Shown here piece after piece: positions 1 through 5,630 of a stretch of 14,776 nt of DNA (positions are counted from its first letter, which is position 1; the number at the start of each line of letters is the position of its first letter). The stretch covers positions 1-14,776 of the forward strand of contig JBOICV010000027.1 of the NCBI GenBank assembly GCA_050740255.1, read 5' to 3'. This DNA is from JBOICV01 sp050740255 (GTDB lineage: Bacteria > Pseudomonadota > Gammaproteobacteria > Nevskiales > JBOICV01). The notes below the pieces were generated by a model. That model saw only the letters and a list, made by a program, of their open reading frames with translations, was not told the DNA's origin and ran no database searches. The position numbers and the translations under genes were made by a program.

Positions 1-106
1 TCCAGCAGAAGTCCTCGGCCATGCTTTGGACAAAAGGTTTGCCATTGCCTTGGGCCAACTCGGCAAAAATATGCTGCATAAGTTGCTTGTTTTCGACTGC
101 GCTCAT
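1..106 (-). CDS. NTF2/SnoaL-like protein, N-terminal fragment
   Basis: Only the first 35 codons are in the window; the rest lies beyond the left edge. The translation opens MSAVENKQLMQHIFAELAQG and continues into an aromatic/acidic stretch (FVQSMAEDFCW). This is typical of the first helix and cone entrance of NTF2-like (SnoaL, ketosteroid-isomerase-like) proteins, small cytoplasmic proteins that bind or isomerise hydrophobic ligands. The start ATG at 106-104 has a GGAGA ribosome site at 120-116 with normal spacing. It is the first gene behind the MerR-type promoter at 169-199, so it is probably inducible. Family assignment rests on a short fragment and is tentative; the individual function cannot be read. 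Confidence 0.6.
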   Translation of the reverse strand, partial: MSAVENKQLMQHIFAELAQGNGKPFVQSMAEDFCW

Positions 107-168
107 GATGCACTGTCTCCGGTCTGATTGCGGTTACGGAAACGCTTGCGGCGTGCCCGTGGGGAGGA

Positions 169-199
169 ATTAGAAACCCTAGAGCATGCTCTAGGTCAA
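169..199 (-). promoter_or_regulatory. MerR-type promoter with 18-bp palindromic operator
   Basis: Read on the minus strand, a -35 TTGACC (199-194) and a -10 TCTAAT (174-169) are separated by 19 bp. The perfect palindrome CCTAGAGCATGCTCTAGG (195-178) fills the spacer. An over-long 19-20 bp spacer with a dyad inside it is the known signature of promoters activated by MerR-family regulators, which twist the DNA to realign the two boxes. The half-site CTAGAG resembles those of the NmlR/AdhR aldehyde-stress branch; this last point is recollection, not a search. The promoter points at the NTF2-like gene. No merR gene is in the window. Confidence 0.72.
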
Positions 200-214
200 G
201 CGTCCGCGCCGCCT

Positions 215-598
215 CTATTTCTCTGTTTTGCGCGTCAGCAAGGCTTTCAGGTCGCTGAACGGCGTGCTCGTCGCCGCTGTCGCGTCTTTCGCGCCCGTAA
301 CGCCGGCGCCGCGATGGTCGATATAGCGTGAGTGTTCGTTATCGTGGCAGTAAAGGCACAGCAGCTCCCAGTTGCTGCCGTCGGGCGGATTGTCGTCGTG
401 ATTGTGGTTGCGGTGGTGCACCGTCAGCTCATGCAGGTTCTCGCGCGTGAAGCTGCGCGCGCAGCGGCCGCAAACCCACGGATAAAGCTTTAGCGCCTGC
501 TCGCGATAACCCTGGTTGCGCTGATCCGCGGCGCGCCGGGCATCGGCCACGACCTGGTCGAGCTTGGCGGCGTCTTTGCTGGGTTTGCGCGTGCGCAT
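215..598 (-). CDS. yajD: YajD family HNH nuclease
   Basis: A 127-residue protein with a compact zinc-bound HNH (beta-beta-alpha metal) fold. C43xxC46 and C81xxC84 can bind structural zinc. H61-H62, with N76 and H85/H89, forms the HNH active site: the run HHRNHNHDDNP is followed by DGSNWELLCLYCHDNEHSR. This block is the hallmark of the YajD family, short stand-alone HNH proteins of proteobacterial chromosomes that presumably cut nucleic acid; their biological role is unsettled. The length is normal. The N-terminal 40 residues are a charged helix and the C-terminal 35 are low-complexity. The ribosome site upstream of ATG 598 is weak. It lies 108 bp upstream of the NTF2-like gene, which has its own promoter. 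Confidence 0.88.
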   Translation of the reverse strand: MRTRKPSKDAAKLDQVVADARRAADQRNQGYREQALKLYPWVCGRCARSFTRENLHELTVHHRNHNHDDNPPDGSNWELLCLYCHDNEHSRYIDHRGAGVTGAKDATAATSTPFSDLKALLTRKTEK

Positions 599-711
599 CG
601 GCGATCCGTTCGGCGTACCGGGGTTTCTATTACCTTACTTCTCTTCATGCAACCTGAAAATTACTAGTCCAGCAAGCCGCCCGGGGCTACCACCGGACCG
701 CCTCGCAGTTT

Positions 712-1161
712 TCAGGCATCTGGAATCTCCGGCTCCACCAGTCTCGCCAGATACTCCAGCGATTCCTGCCAGCCGAGATAACAGGCCTCGGTCGGAATCG
801 CGCTGGGAATGCCTTCCTGCACGATGCTGATCTCCGTACCACAGGAAACCTTCTGCAACTTGACGGTTACCGTCATCTCCCCGGGCAGGTTCGGGTCATC
901 GAACTTGTCCGTGTAACGAAGCAGGCTGCCCGGCACGAGCTCGAGATATTTGCCGCCGAATGAATGACCATTACCGGTGGTGAAGTTGGTAAACGACATC
1001 CGATGCGTGCCGCCCACTGTCGGGTCCAGATGCTCGACCTTACAGGTGAACCCGTTCGGCGGGAGCCACCGCGCCATGGCTTCGGCGTCGGTGAACGCCC
1101 GGTAGACCTTCTCGGGTGTGGTGCGGAGCACGCGGTGCAGGCGGACGGTGTTGTTTGACAT
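712..1161 (-). CDS. SRPBCC / AHSA1 family protein
   Basis: A 149-residue START-like (SRPBCC) protein of the activator-of-Hsp90 homology (AHSA1) type. It opens with the strand HRVLRTTPEKVYRAFTD, then AEAMARWLPPNGF, the central GGTHRMSFTN...GGKYLELVP sheet and a C-terminal helix with the usual GWQESLEYLARLVE ending. Such proteins bind hydrophobic ligands in a deep cavity; the ligand is unknown. The start at 1161 was chosen because AAGGAG sits just upstream (about 1167-1172). The frame remains open upstream to 1194, but that extension has no ribosome site and the family begins near here. It is divergent from brnT across a 180-bp gap. Confidence 0.85.
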   Translation of the reverse strand: MSNNTVRLHRVLRTTPEKVYRAFTDAEAMARWLPPNGFTCKVEHLDPTVGGTHRMSFTNFTTGNGHSFGGKYLELVPGSLLRYTDKFDDPNLPGEMTVTVKLQKVSCGTEISIVQEGIPSAIPTEACYLGWQESLEYLARLVEPEIPDA

Positions 1162-1308
1162 GACAATCTCCTTGTTGAATTGAGGGGCTGACAAGCTATC
1201 GTCGAACGGGGCAGCCTGATTTCGACATCGCCACGACCCCGGAGGTCGGCTGCGGTTGCCGATCAGGTCCCAGGATAGGCGTCAGGAACTGCGGCGCGCA
1301 GCTCTGAC

Positions 1309-1336
1309 TTGCTTTTCTAATAAATGTAACTACAAT
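1309..1336 (+). promoter_or_regulatory. brnTA promoter with TGTA-N2-TACA dyad
   Basis: TTGCTT (1309-1314) and TACAAT (1331-1336) are 16 bp apart and resemble sigma-70 boxes. The dyad TGTAacTACA (1325-1334) overlaps the -10 box, a natural place for autorepression by the BrnTA complex, which is known to repress its own operon. The predicted transcription start falls on or next to the brnT ATG at 1342, so the message may be leaderless. No Shine-Dalgarno sequence is present before that ATG. Confidence 0.5.
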
Positions 1337-1341
1337 AAATA

Positions 1342-1632
1342 ATGGAATACGAGTGGGATGAAGCCAAGCGCGAAGCCAACCTGGACAAGCATGGTTTGGA
1401 CTTCATTCTCGCCCCGCTGATCTATGAAGCAGATTTCAAGCTGACGCTACCCAGCCCGCGCGGCAACGAAACCCGCTGGGTAGACATCGCGGAACTCGAA
1501 GACGAGAGCGTGGTCGTGACCATGGTCTACGCACTGCGAGGCGAGGTGATTCGCGTCATCAGCTTGCGTAGAGCAAACAGCAAGGAGCATCGGATATATG
1601 TCAAAGCCAAAGATCAGTCGTTACAGCAGTAA
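1342..1632 (+). CDS. brnT: BrnT family toxin
   Basis: A 96-residue toxin of the BrnT family, RelE-fold ribonucleases that stop translation until neutralised by BrnA. Family hallmarks are visible: the opening EYEWDEAKREANLDKHGLDF, the middle RWVDIAELEDESVVVTMVYA, and the closing strand EVIRVISLRRANSKEHRIY carrying the conserved basic and Tyr residues. The length matches the family. The last 35 nt overlap brnA, the usual toxin-first order. The ATG follows AT-rich promoter DNA with no ribosome site. The pair sits at the border between chromosomal genes and the AT-richer Nmad3-like unit. It may act as a stabiliser or stress module; that is inference. Confidence 0.93.
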   Translation: MEYEWDEAKREANLDKHGLDFILAPLIYEADFKLTLPSPRGNETRWVDIAELEDESVVVTMVYALRGEVIRVISLRRANSKEHRIYVKAKDQSLQQ

Positions 1633-1924
1633 GGCGCTGGCCGCCAAGCGAGCCAAGGGTGCGGACCGCACAAACTGGGCCAAGGTGCGGGGCATGGGCG
1701 CGGCAACGATTGCACATAACGCCAGGGGTGATGCGGATAATCCCCCGCTGACTGAGCGCGACTTTGCGCGCGCTAAGCTTGTCCGTAGAGGACGCCCTAA
1801 ACTTGCCAACCCAAAGCAACAGGTCACCTTGCGCTTGTCTTCAGAGGTCCTTGCGCACTATCGCGCAAAAGGACGCGGCTGGCAGACGCGGATTGATGAA
1901 GACCTCAAGAAATTGGCTGGGTGA
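1598..1924 (+). CDS. brnA: BrnA family antitoxin
   Basis: A 108-residue antitoxin partner of BrnT. The N-terminal half is basic and Ala-rich. The middle has the typical LTERDFARAKLVRRGRPK stretch. The C-terminal part, QQVTLRLSSEVLAHYRAKG then GWQTRIDEDLKKL, is the ribbon-helix-helix DNA-binding domain that also dimerises and supports autorepression. Translation starts at ATG 1598 inside the end of brnT, with AAGGAG at 1582-1587, so antitoxin synthesis has its own strong ribosome site while the toxin has none. It ends 22 bp from the convergent stop of the 218-residue protein at 1947, leaving no room for a long terminator. Confidence 0.92.
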   Translation: MSKPKISRYSSKALAAKRAKGADRTNWAKVRGMGAATIAHNARGDADNPPLTERDFARAKLVRRGRPKLANPKQQVTLRLSSEVLAHYRAKGRGWQTRIDEDLKKLAG

Positions 1925-1946
1925 GAAGGCTGGGAGGATCGATAAA

Positions 1947-2603
1947 TCACTCCGACCCTGACCTATCCGAAAGTCTGCCCGTAGTGCACGTCTTGCTCGC
2001 AGACCTTCCGAAAGCTGCCTGATACAGGTCTTGATAAACCTTGCGTCGAGTCTCTTTGGCAGCCCAACCTTGACGCGATGCGCTCTGAAACCAGGAGCTA
2101 GCCTCCGGCGCTACCGCTTCAGAGTAAAGGCGTGTTCTTGGAAGGTCATCGGCCGCAAAGTATTTGAGTATCTGACTAGCTAGTCCCTTCTCGATAGGAC
2201 TGGTCCTGCTACGAAAGCGGCTGGCTGCTGCACTACAAAATGTAGAACGGTTCGTGCTATTCACGATTGGACGAATTCTTGAGAAGGCCGTTTTCCCAGA
2301 ATTGTCGATCAATAACGGCGCACGGGCATACGGAATTGGTCGATACTTTGCGTTCCACTTGATCTCGACTCTCGCGTTGGAACCCTCAACTGAAATGGGT
2401 GGTGTAACCCCGACGATCCGAATTTCCCGTTCACCACCTTGCAGAAACGCCAGCCTGTCGCCATCAACAAGCCGAGTGCGGCGTGGATGCAATAGGTTTC
2501 TGCTATGACAGCCCGTGCATCCAAAACTACCGAACTCCCAGAACGGGTCATTTCGTGGGTCGCTAGAACCTGCCCTTCGAAGAAAGACAAAATAAAGGTT
2601 CAT
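1947..2603 (-). CDS. Unrecognised Cys-Cys-His protein paired with Nmad3-like gene
   Basis: A 218-residue protein I cannot assign to a named family. The N-terminus carries the striking run DPFWEFGSFGCTGCHSRNLL, in which C29, C32 and H33 could bind a metal or form a redox/catalytic site. Next come VDGDRLAFLQGG and a VTPPI strand, then KYRPIPYARAPLLIDN and a basic FRSRTSP patch; the C-terminus is helical and polar. The DGDRLAFLQGG...VTPPI order recalls small beta-barrel (PUA/EVE-like) domains, which is only a guess. Its ATG overlaps the stop of the Nmad3-like gene by ATGA, with GAGGAG just upstream, so the two are translationally coupled. No signal peptide or membrane segment is seen. Base composition is AT-richer than the metabolic genes nearby. 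Confidence 0.7.
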   Translation of the reverse strand: MNLYFVFLRRAGSSDPRNDPFWEFGSFGCTGCHSRNLLHPRRTRLVDGDRLAFLQGGEREIRIVGVTPPISVEGSNARVEIKWNAKYRPIPYARAPLLIDNSGKTAFSRIRPIVNSTNRSTFCSAAASRFRSRTSPIEKGLASQILKYFAADDLPRTRLYSEAVAPEASSWFQSASRQGWAAKETRRKVYQDLYQAAFGRSASKTCTTGRLSDRSGSE

Positions 2604-3463
2604 GCGCTCCTCTGCACCAGACCCGAAACCCAGGGCTCAGCTTCGGGATACGCCGAACCATCCAGCACAAATTCCTGCCCCTTGGCAGCAGTTCGCAAGA
2701 TGGCGGCGTTGCTCACCTCACTCCACTTGTCGGGGTTTCTGTTATACGACAGGTGCGGGCGATCTTGCTTTGGCATGAACCAAGCCGGTAATGACCAAAC
2801 ACTGCGGGTACAACCGGGCTGTGTCAGCCTGAGCTCAATTGCATACTTGGGAAATAGTCCCCCTCCAAAGGGTGCGGTCACACTAAAGCGTGATTTTTCG
2901 CTGGCGATGTAGAGCGTGTTTCTGGAATCCGTGTAGTGCGCTGGTTCCAGGACATGAGGATGGTTGGCGATCCAAGGGTACTGGTCAATACAGCGGCTTC
3001 GGTTTTGAACGATCGACAAAACATCTCCCACTTCGAGCCAACCGAAGATGACATGCTGGTCTGGCGCATTGCGGGCATAGCACCAGACACCTGCCTTGTG
3101 TTCGACTTCTCGAAACCAGCCGAAGAAGAGGAATACATCACCGATGCCGATCTGCATCTTTTGAAGATGACTTTGTGCAGTACCAGTCTGGCCAAGTGCT
3201 GGCCGCCATCCGGGCAGTCGAGTGGCAGAGCTTCGATCAAGATCAGGATCAAGGTGAATCTTGCTATCAAGACGGTGCTTGCTTCGGCTTAGATGTGTGA
3301 GCAAACCTCCAACGTCGATATCCGGCATATTCAGGTCAGCAAAAGTGTACTGATCCACTTTGCTTGGTATGGGCAGACAGAGCAGACGGCCATCGGGGAG
3401 AATTGGGCTCGGTATACCTCCGTATCCGGAATCAAATCCCTTGCGAGACAGAATCAGTTTCAC
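2600..3463 (-). CDS. Nmad3-like (nucleotide modification associated) protein
   Basis: A 287-residue protein that I match from memory to the Nmad3 family (nucleotide modification associated domain 3), predicted by comparative genomics to work with base-modification systems. The diagnostic start is SRKGFDSGYGGIPSPILPDG (residues 6-25), followed by LCLPIP. HLDPDLD (70-76) is a candidate metal or phosphate-binding acidic motif. GIGDVFLFFGWF (106-117) and HVIFGWLEVGDV (137-148) resemble the barrel strands of PUA/EVE-like modified-base binders. Translation starts at GTG 3463; a stop codon lies six codons upstream, so no longer form exists. The gene is coupled to the 218-residue protein and lies 74 bp after the hydrolase stop, in the same direction. 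The real reaction is unknown. Confidence 0.7.
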   Translation of the reverse strand: MKLILSRKGFDSGYGGIPSPILPDGRLLCLPIPSKVDQYTFADLNMPDIDVGGLLTHLSRSKHRLDSKIHLDPDLDRSSATRLPGWRPALGQTGTAQSHLQKMQIGIGDVFLFFGWFREVEHKAGVWCYARNAPDQHVIFGWLEVGDVLSIVQNRSRCIDQYPWIANHPHVLEPAHYTDSRNTLYIASEKSRFSVTAPFGGGLFPKYAIELRLTQPGCTRSVWSLPAWFMPKQDRPHLSYNRNPDKWSEVSNAAILRTAAKGQEFVLDGSAYPEAEPWVSGLVQRSA

Positions 3464-3537
3464 AGTGCCCTGGTGTTTCTAAGAGAAGGAGTCGCAGGCG
3501 GATGCGGCGAAACGAAGGCTGTAATTACCCGTGCGGC

Positions 3538-4314
3538 TTAACTGGTTCGGCGCAGACGGTCGGGGTAAAGCAGTTTCTTGAATCCGTTCCGCGCAAATGG
3601 CGTCCATTGCCCTTCGGGCTGAGCAAGGCGGTCGGCGACGGCGTAGAGCGCCAGCGGATTGTGGCCCAAGCCGGAATGGCTGCCCGACACTTCGATGTTT
3701 TCGGTCAGCGGCGTGTCCTGCTCGATGCAGGATTGCCAGGCAACAATGCCGTCGCTGCGCGTGAAGATGGAGGTCGTGGGCACCGGCGGCGGCTGGCGCA
3801 GCCGGATGCGGATGGCGCGATCGTCGGCCGATTCCGAACGCCGGCCGCTCAGGAATTCGTAGACCCGCCGCGCATTCGAGTTGCCGTCGCCGACGAAGGG
3901 GCTGCCCAGCGTGATGACGAGACGCACGTCATCCGGCGACTGCTTTGCCAGCTCCCGCGCATAAATACCGCCGAGACTCCAGCCGATAAGACTTACCTTG
4001 CATCCCTTTTGTTTGCGGAGGGCGTGTAGCCGTTCCTGCAGCGGCTCCAGCAGCCCTAGATCGCCGATATTCCGGCCCTGCTTCCAGTCGTGAGCGCGGT
4101 AGCCGCGATGGCGCAGGAAGGCGCGCAAGGGCCGCGTCGAGACTTCGGTCGCGGCCAGACCGGGCATGACCAGCACCGGATGACCATCGCCGCGCGGGGC
4201 GCGGCGCAGTATCGGGCCGGCGGCGTAATAAGCACCCAGCTCCCAGAGCGCGCGGCCTTCCAGCAGCAGCAAGGCCAGCGAGGGTGCTCTTATGATTTCA
4301 GCGGCAACCGACAT
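3538..4314 (-). CDS. Alpha/beta hydrolase (PGAP1/lipase-like esterase)
   Basis: A 258-residue cytoplasmic alpha/beta hydrolase. Visible are the oxyanion strand HPVLVMPGLAATE (45-57), the nucleophile elbow IGWSLGG with S113, a candidate Asp in FTRSDGIVAW (D188), and the His in SGSHSGLGHNP (H213; H218 is a second candidate). Sequence style is closest to PGAP1-like/triacylglycerol-lipase-like esterases; the substrate is not known. The start at 4314 was preferred over the in-frame ATG two codons upstream because GGGGGA lies at proper distance only from 4314. It is the last metabolic gene of the minus-strand train. A REP-like hairpin (4341-4384) separates it from curA, which may lower or stabilise its share of the transcript. 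Confidence 0.85.
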   Translation of the reverse strand: MSVAAEIIRAPSLALLLLEGRALWELGAYYAAGPILRRAPRGDGHPVLVMPGLAATEVSTRPLRAFLRHRGYRAHDWKQGRNIGDLGLLEPLQERLHALRKQKGCKVSLIGWSLGGIYARELAKQSPDDVRLVITLGSPFVGDGNSNARRVYEFLSGRRSESADDRAIRIRLRQPPPVPTTSIFTRSDGIVAWQSCIEQDTPLTENIEVSGSHSGLGHNPLALYAVADRLAQPEGQWTPFARNGFKKLLYPDRLRRTS

Positions 4315-4340
4315 AGGCATTCCCCCATCCGGCGGATTTA

Positions 4341-4384
4341 CGCCCTCACCCGCGCTGCGCGCGGCCTCTCCCGGAGGGAGAGGC
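4341..4384. repeat. REP-like palindrome between curA and hydrolase
   Basis: A divergent copy of the CCCTCACC...CTCTCCC palindromic element. The core GCCTCTCCC-GGA-GGGAGAGGC (4364-4384) is a perfect 9-bp stem with a 3-base loop, preceded by the CGCCCTCACC tail and a CGCG-rich insert. It fills the gap between the curA stop (4394) and the hydrolase start. There is no T-run on either side, so it is more likely an intercistronic REP than an intrinsic terminator. Confidence 0.75.
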
Positions 4385-4393
4385 GAACCGGGT

Positions 4394-5407
4394 TCAGACC
4401 TCCGCCAGCTTGAGTACCAGCTTGCCGGTATTCTCGCCCTTGAACAACTTCAGCAAGGTATCGGGGAAAGTCTCGAGACCGTTGACGATATCTTCGCGCG
4501 TCTTGAGTTTGCCCTGTTGCATCCAGCCGGCCATTTCGCGCGCGGCTTCGGCGTAACGGTCGGCATAGTCGAATACCACCATGCCCTGCATGCGCGCACG
4601 GTTGACCAGCAGCGACAGGTAATTGCTCGGGCCTTTTACCGGTGTGGTGTTGTTGTACTGCGAGATCGCGCCGCAGATCACGATGCGCGCCCCCATCGCG
4701 AGCCGGGTCAGCGCGGCATCGAGGATGTCCCCGCCGACGTTATCGAAGTAGACGTCGACGCCCTTCGGACAATGCTGTTTGAGCCCGGCTTTCACGTCTC
4801 CGCCCTTGTAGTCAACGCAGGCATCGAAACCAAGCTCGTCCACCACGTAGCGGCATTTGTCCGCGCCGCCAGCGATGCCGACTGCACGACAACCCTTGAT
4901 TTTGGCAATCTGTCCGACGACTTGTCCTACCGCGCCGGCTGCGCCCGAAACGACGACGGTCTCGCCGGCTTTCGCCTGACCCACATCGAGCAGGCCGAAG
5001 TAAGCCGTCATGCCCGGCATGCCGAGCGTGCCGAGATAAACCGGCAGCGGCACCAGGCGCGGATCCACTTTCTGCACGCCCTTGCCGTTGGAGATGGCGT
5101 ATTCCTGCACGCCGAAAATGCCGACCACGTGTTCACCCACGGTAAACTTTGGATTTTTCGACGAGATGATTTTGCCGACCGCGCCGGCGCGCATGACTTC
5201 GCCAAGGCCGACCGGCGGGACATAGGACTTGCCCTCGTTCATCCAGCCGCGCATGGCGGGATCGAGCGAGAGGTACAGGTTCTTCACCAGAAACTCGCCG
5301 TCGCCGGGTTCGGTGACGGGCGACTCGACATAGTCGAAATCGCTGCGCTTCACCATGCCGACCGGCCGCTGGGCGAGTTTGAACTGATGGTTGGTTACGA
5401 CACTCAT
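4394..5407 (-). CDS. curA: NADP-dependent oxidoreductase (CurA-like MDR reductase)
   Basis: A 337-residue zinc-free medium-chain dehydrogenase/reductase of the CurA / leukotriene B4 12-hydroxydehydrogenase type, which reduces the C=C bond of enones with NADPH. The family marks are LSLDPAMRGWMNEG near residue 50, GMPGMTAYFGLLDVG, the nucleotide-binding VVVSGAAGAVGQVVGQIAK, VDVYFDNVGG, and QYNNTTPVKGPSNYLSLLVN before the C-terminal helix. No catalytic-zinc Cys/His set is seen. Full length is normal. The ATG at 5407 overlaps the stop of a short upstream ORF made of a duplicated curA start (5404-5520), with GGGAG as ribosome site. In this operon it probably reduces an unsaturated intermediate; the exact substrate is not deducible, and the gene symbol is family-level. 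Confidence 0.9.
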   Translation of the reverse strand: MSVVTNHQFKLAQRPVGMVKRSDFDYVESPVTEPGDGEFLVKNLYLSLDPAMRGWMNEGKSYVPPVGLGEVMRAGAVGKIISSKNPKFTVGEHVVGIFGVQEYAISNGKGVQKVDPRLVPLPVYLGTLGMPGMTAYFGLLDVGQAKAGETVVVSGAAGAVGQVVGQIAKIKGCRAVGIAGGADKCRYVVDELGFDACVDYKGGDVKAGLKQHCPKGVDVYFDNVGGDILDAALTRLAMGARIVICGAISQYNNTTPVKGPSNYLSLLVNRARMQGMVVFDYADRYAEAAREMAGWMQQGKLKTREDIVNGLETFPDTLLKLFKGENTGKLVLKLAEV

Positions 5408-5520
5408 GCTGAGGCTCCCAAGTTCATTGACACGCCCCTCACCCTAGCCCTCTCCCCGCCCGCGGGGAGAGGGAAAAATAAGTTGGCGAGTTTGAACGCG
5501 TGGTTGATTGTGTTGCTCAT
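5404..5520 (-). pseudogene. Duplicated curA start (inner copy) read through a REP, 38 codons
   Basis: ATG 5520 begins a 38-codon frame. Its first 12 residues, MSNTINHAFKLA, mirror the curA start MSVVTNHQFKLA. The frame then runs through the GGGGAGAGGG palindrome (5433-5473) and stops at TGA 5406-5404, overlapping the curA ATG as ATGA. It has its own ribosome site, GGAG, eight bases ahead of the ATG. It is best read as a 5'-end duplication left when a repeat entered the gene start; it may act as a leader ORF that passes ribosomes to curA. Confidence 0.65.
5433..5473. repeat. REP-like palindrome (inner copy upstream of curA)
   Basis: The tail CGCCCCTCACCCTAG is joined to a perfect 12-bp stem, CCCTCTCCCCGC (5448-5459) and GCGGGGAGAGGG (5462-5473), with a 2-base loop. 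This matches a palindrome style I know to be widespread between genes of GC-rich Pseudomonadota. Here it lies inside a translated frame. No T-run follows. Confidence 0.85.
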
Positions 5521-5630
5521 ACGATAACTCCGAGGCTGACTGATGCGCCCCTCACCCCAACCCTCTCCCCGCACGCGGGGAGAGGGAAGAAGAAACGGGC
5601 GAGCTTGAACTGATGATTGACGGCGCTCAT
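5517..5630 (-). pseudogene. Duplicated curA start (outer copy) read through a REP, 37 codons
   Basis: ATG 5630 overlaps the acyl-CoA dehydrogenase stop (TGA 5629-5627) as ATGA. The frame starts MSAVNHQFKLA, a second copy of the curA start. It reads through the palindrome at 5546-5586 and stops at TGA 5519-5517, overlapping the next ATG (5520), again as ATGA. It is probably a remnant of the original curA start that once directly followed the dehydrogenase gene. Whether the 37-residue product is made or matters is unknown. Confidence 0.65.
5546..5586. repeat. REP-like palindrome (outer copy upstream of curA)
   Basis: Same structure as the copy at 5433-5473. The tail CGCCCCTCACCCCAA is followed by a perfect 12-bp stem CCCTCTCCCCGC (5561-5572) / GCGGGGAGAGGG (5575-5586) with loop AC. 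The stem halves are identical to those of the inner copy, while tail and loop differ slightly. It starts 113 bp from the inner copy. Confidence 0.85.

Noticed and set aside
599..711. Terminator or small RNA between the HNH and SRPBCC genes
   Set aside because: No stable hairpin followed by T residues and no clear promoter pair in the 113 bp.
1162..1341. Small gene or riboswitch in the SRPBCC-brnT gap
   Set aside because: Apart from the brnT promoter and a weak CGACC/GGTCG hairpin near 1235-1250, I see no frame with a ribosome site and no known RNA motif.
4364..4384. Intrinsic terminator after curA
   Set aside because: Good stem but no T-run on the minus strand, and a co-directional gene follows closely; a REP-like element fits better.
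4292..5527. 411-residue plus-strand frame opposite curA
   Set aside because: GC-driven shadow with His/Arg/Asp-rich composition and no domain; curA on the minus strand explains the region.
5433..5586. Short CRISPR-like array
   Set aside because: Only two copies about 113 bp apart; the units are palindromes with duplicated gene starts, not repeat-spacer units.
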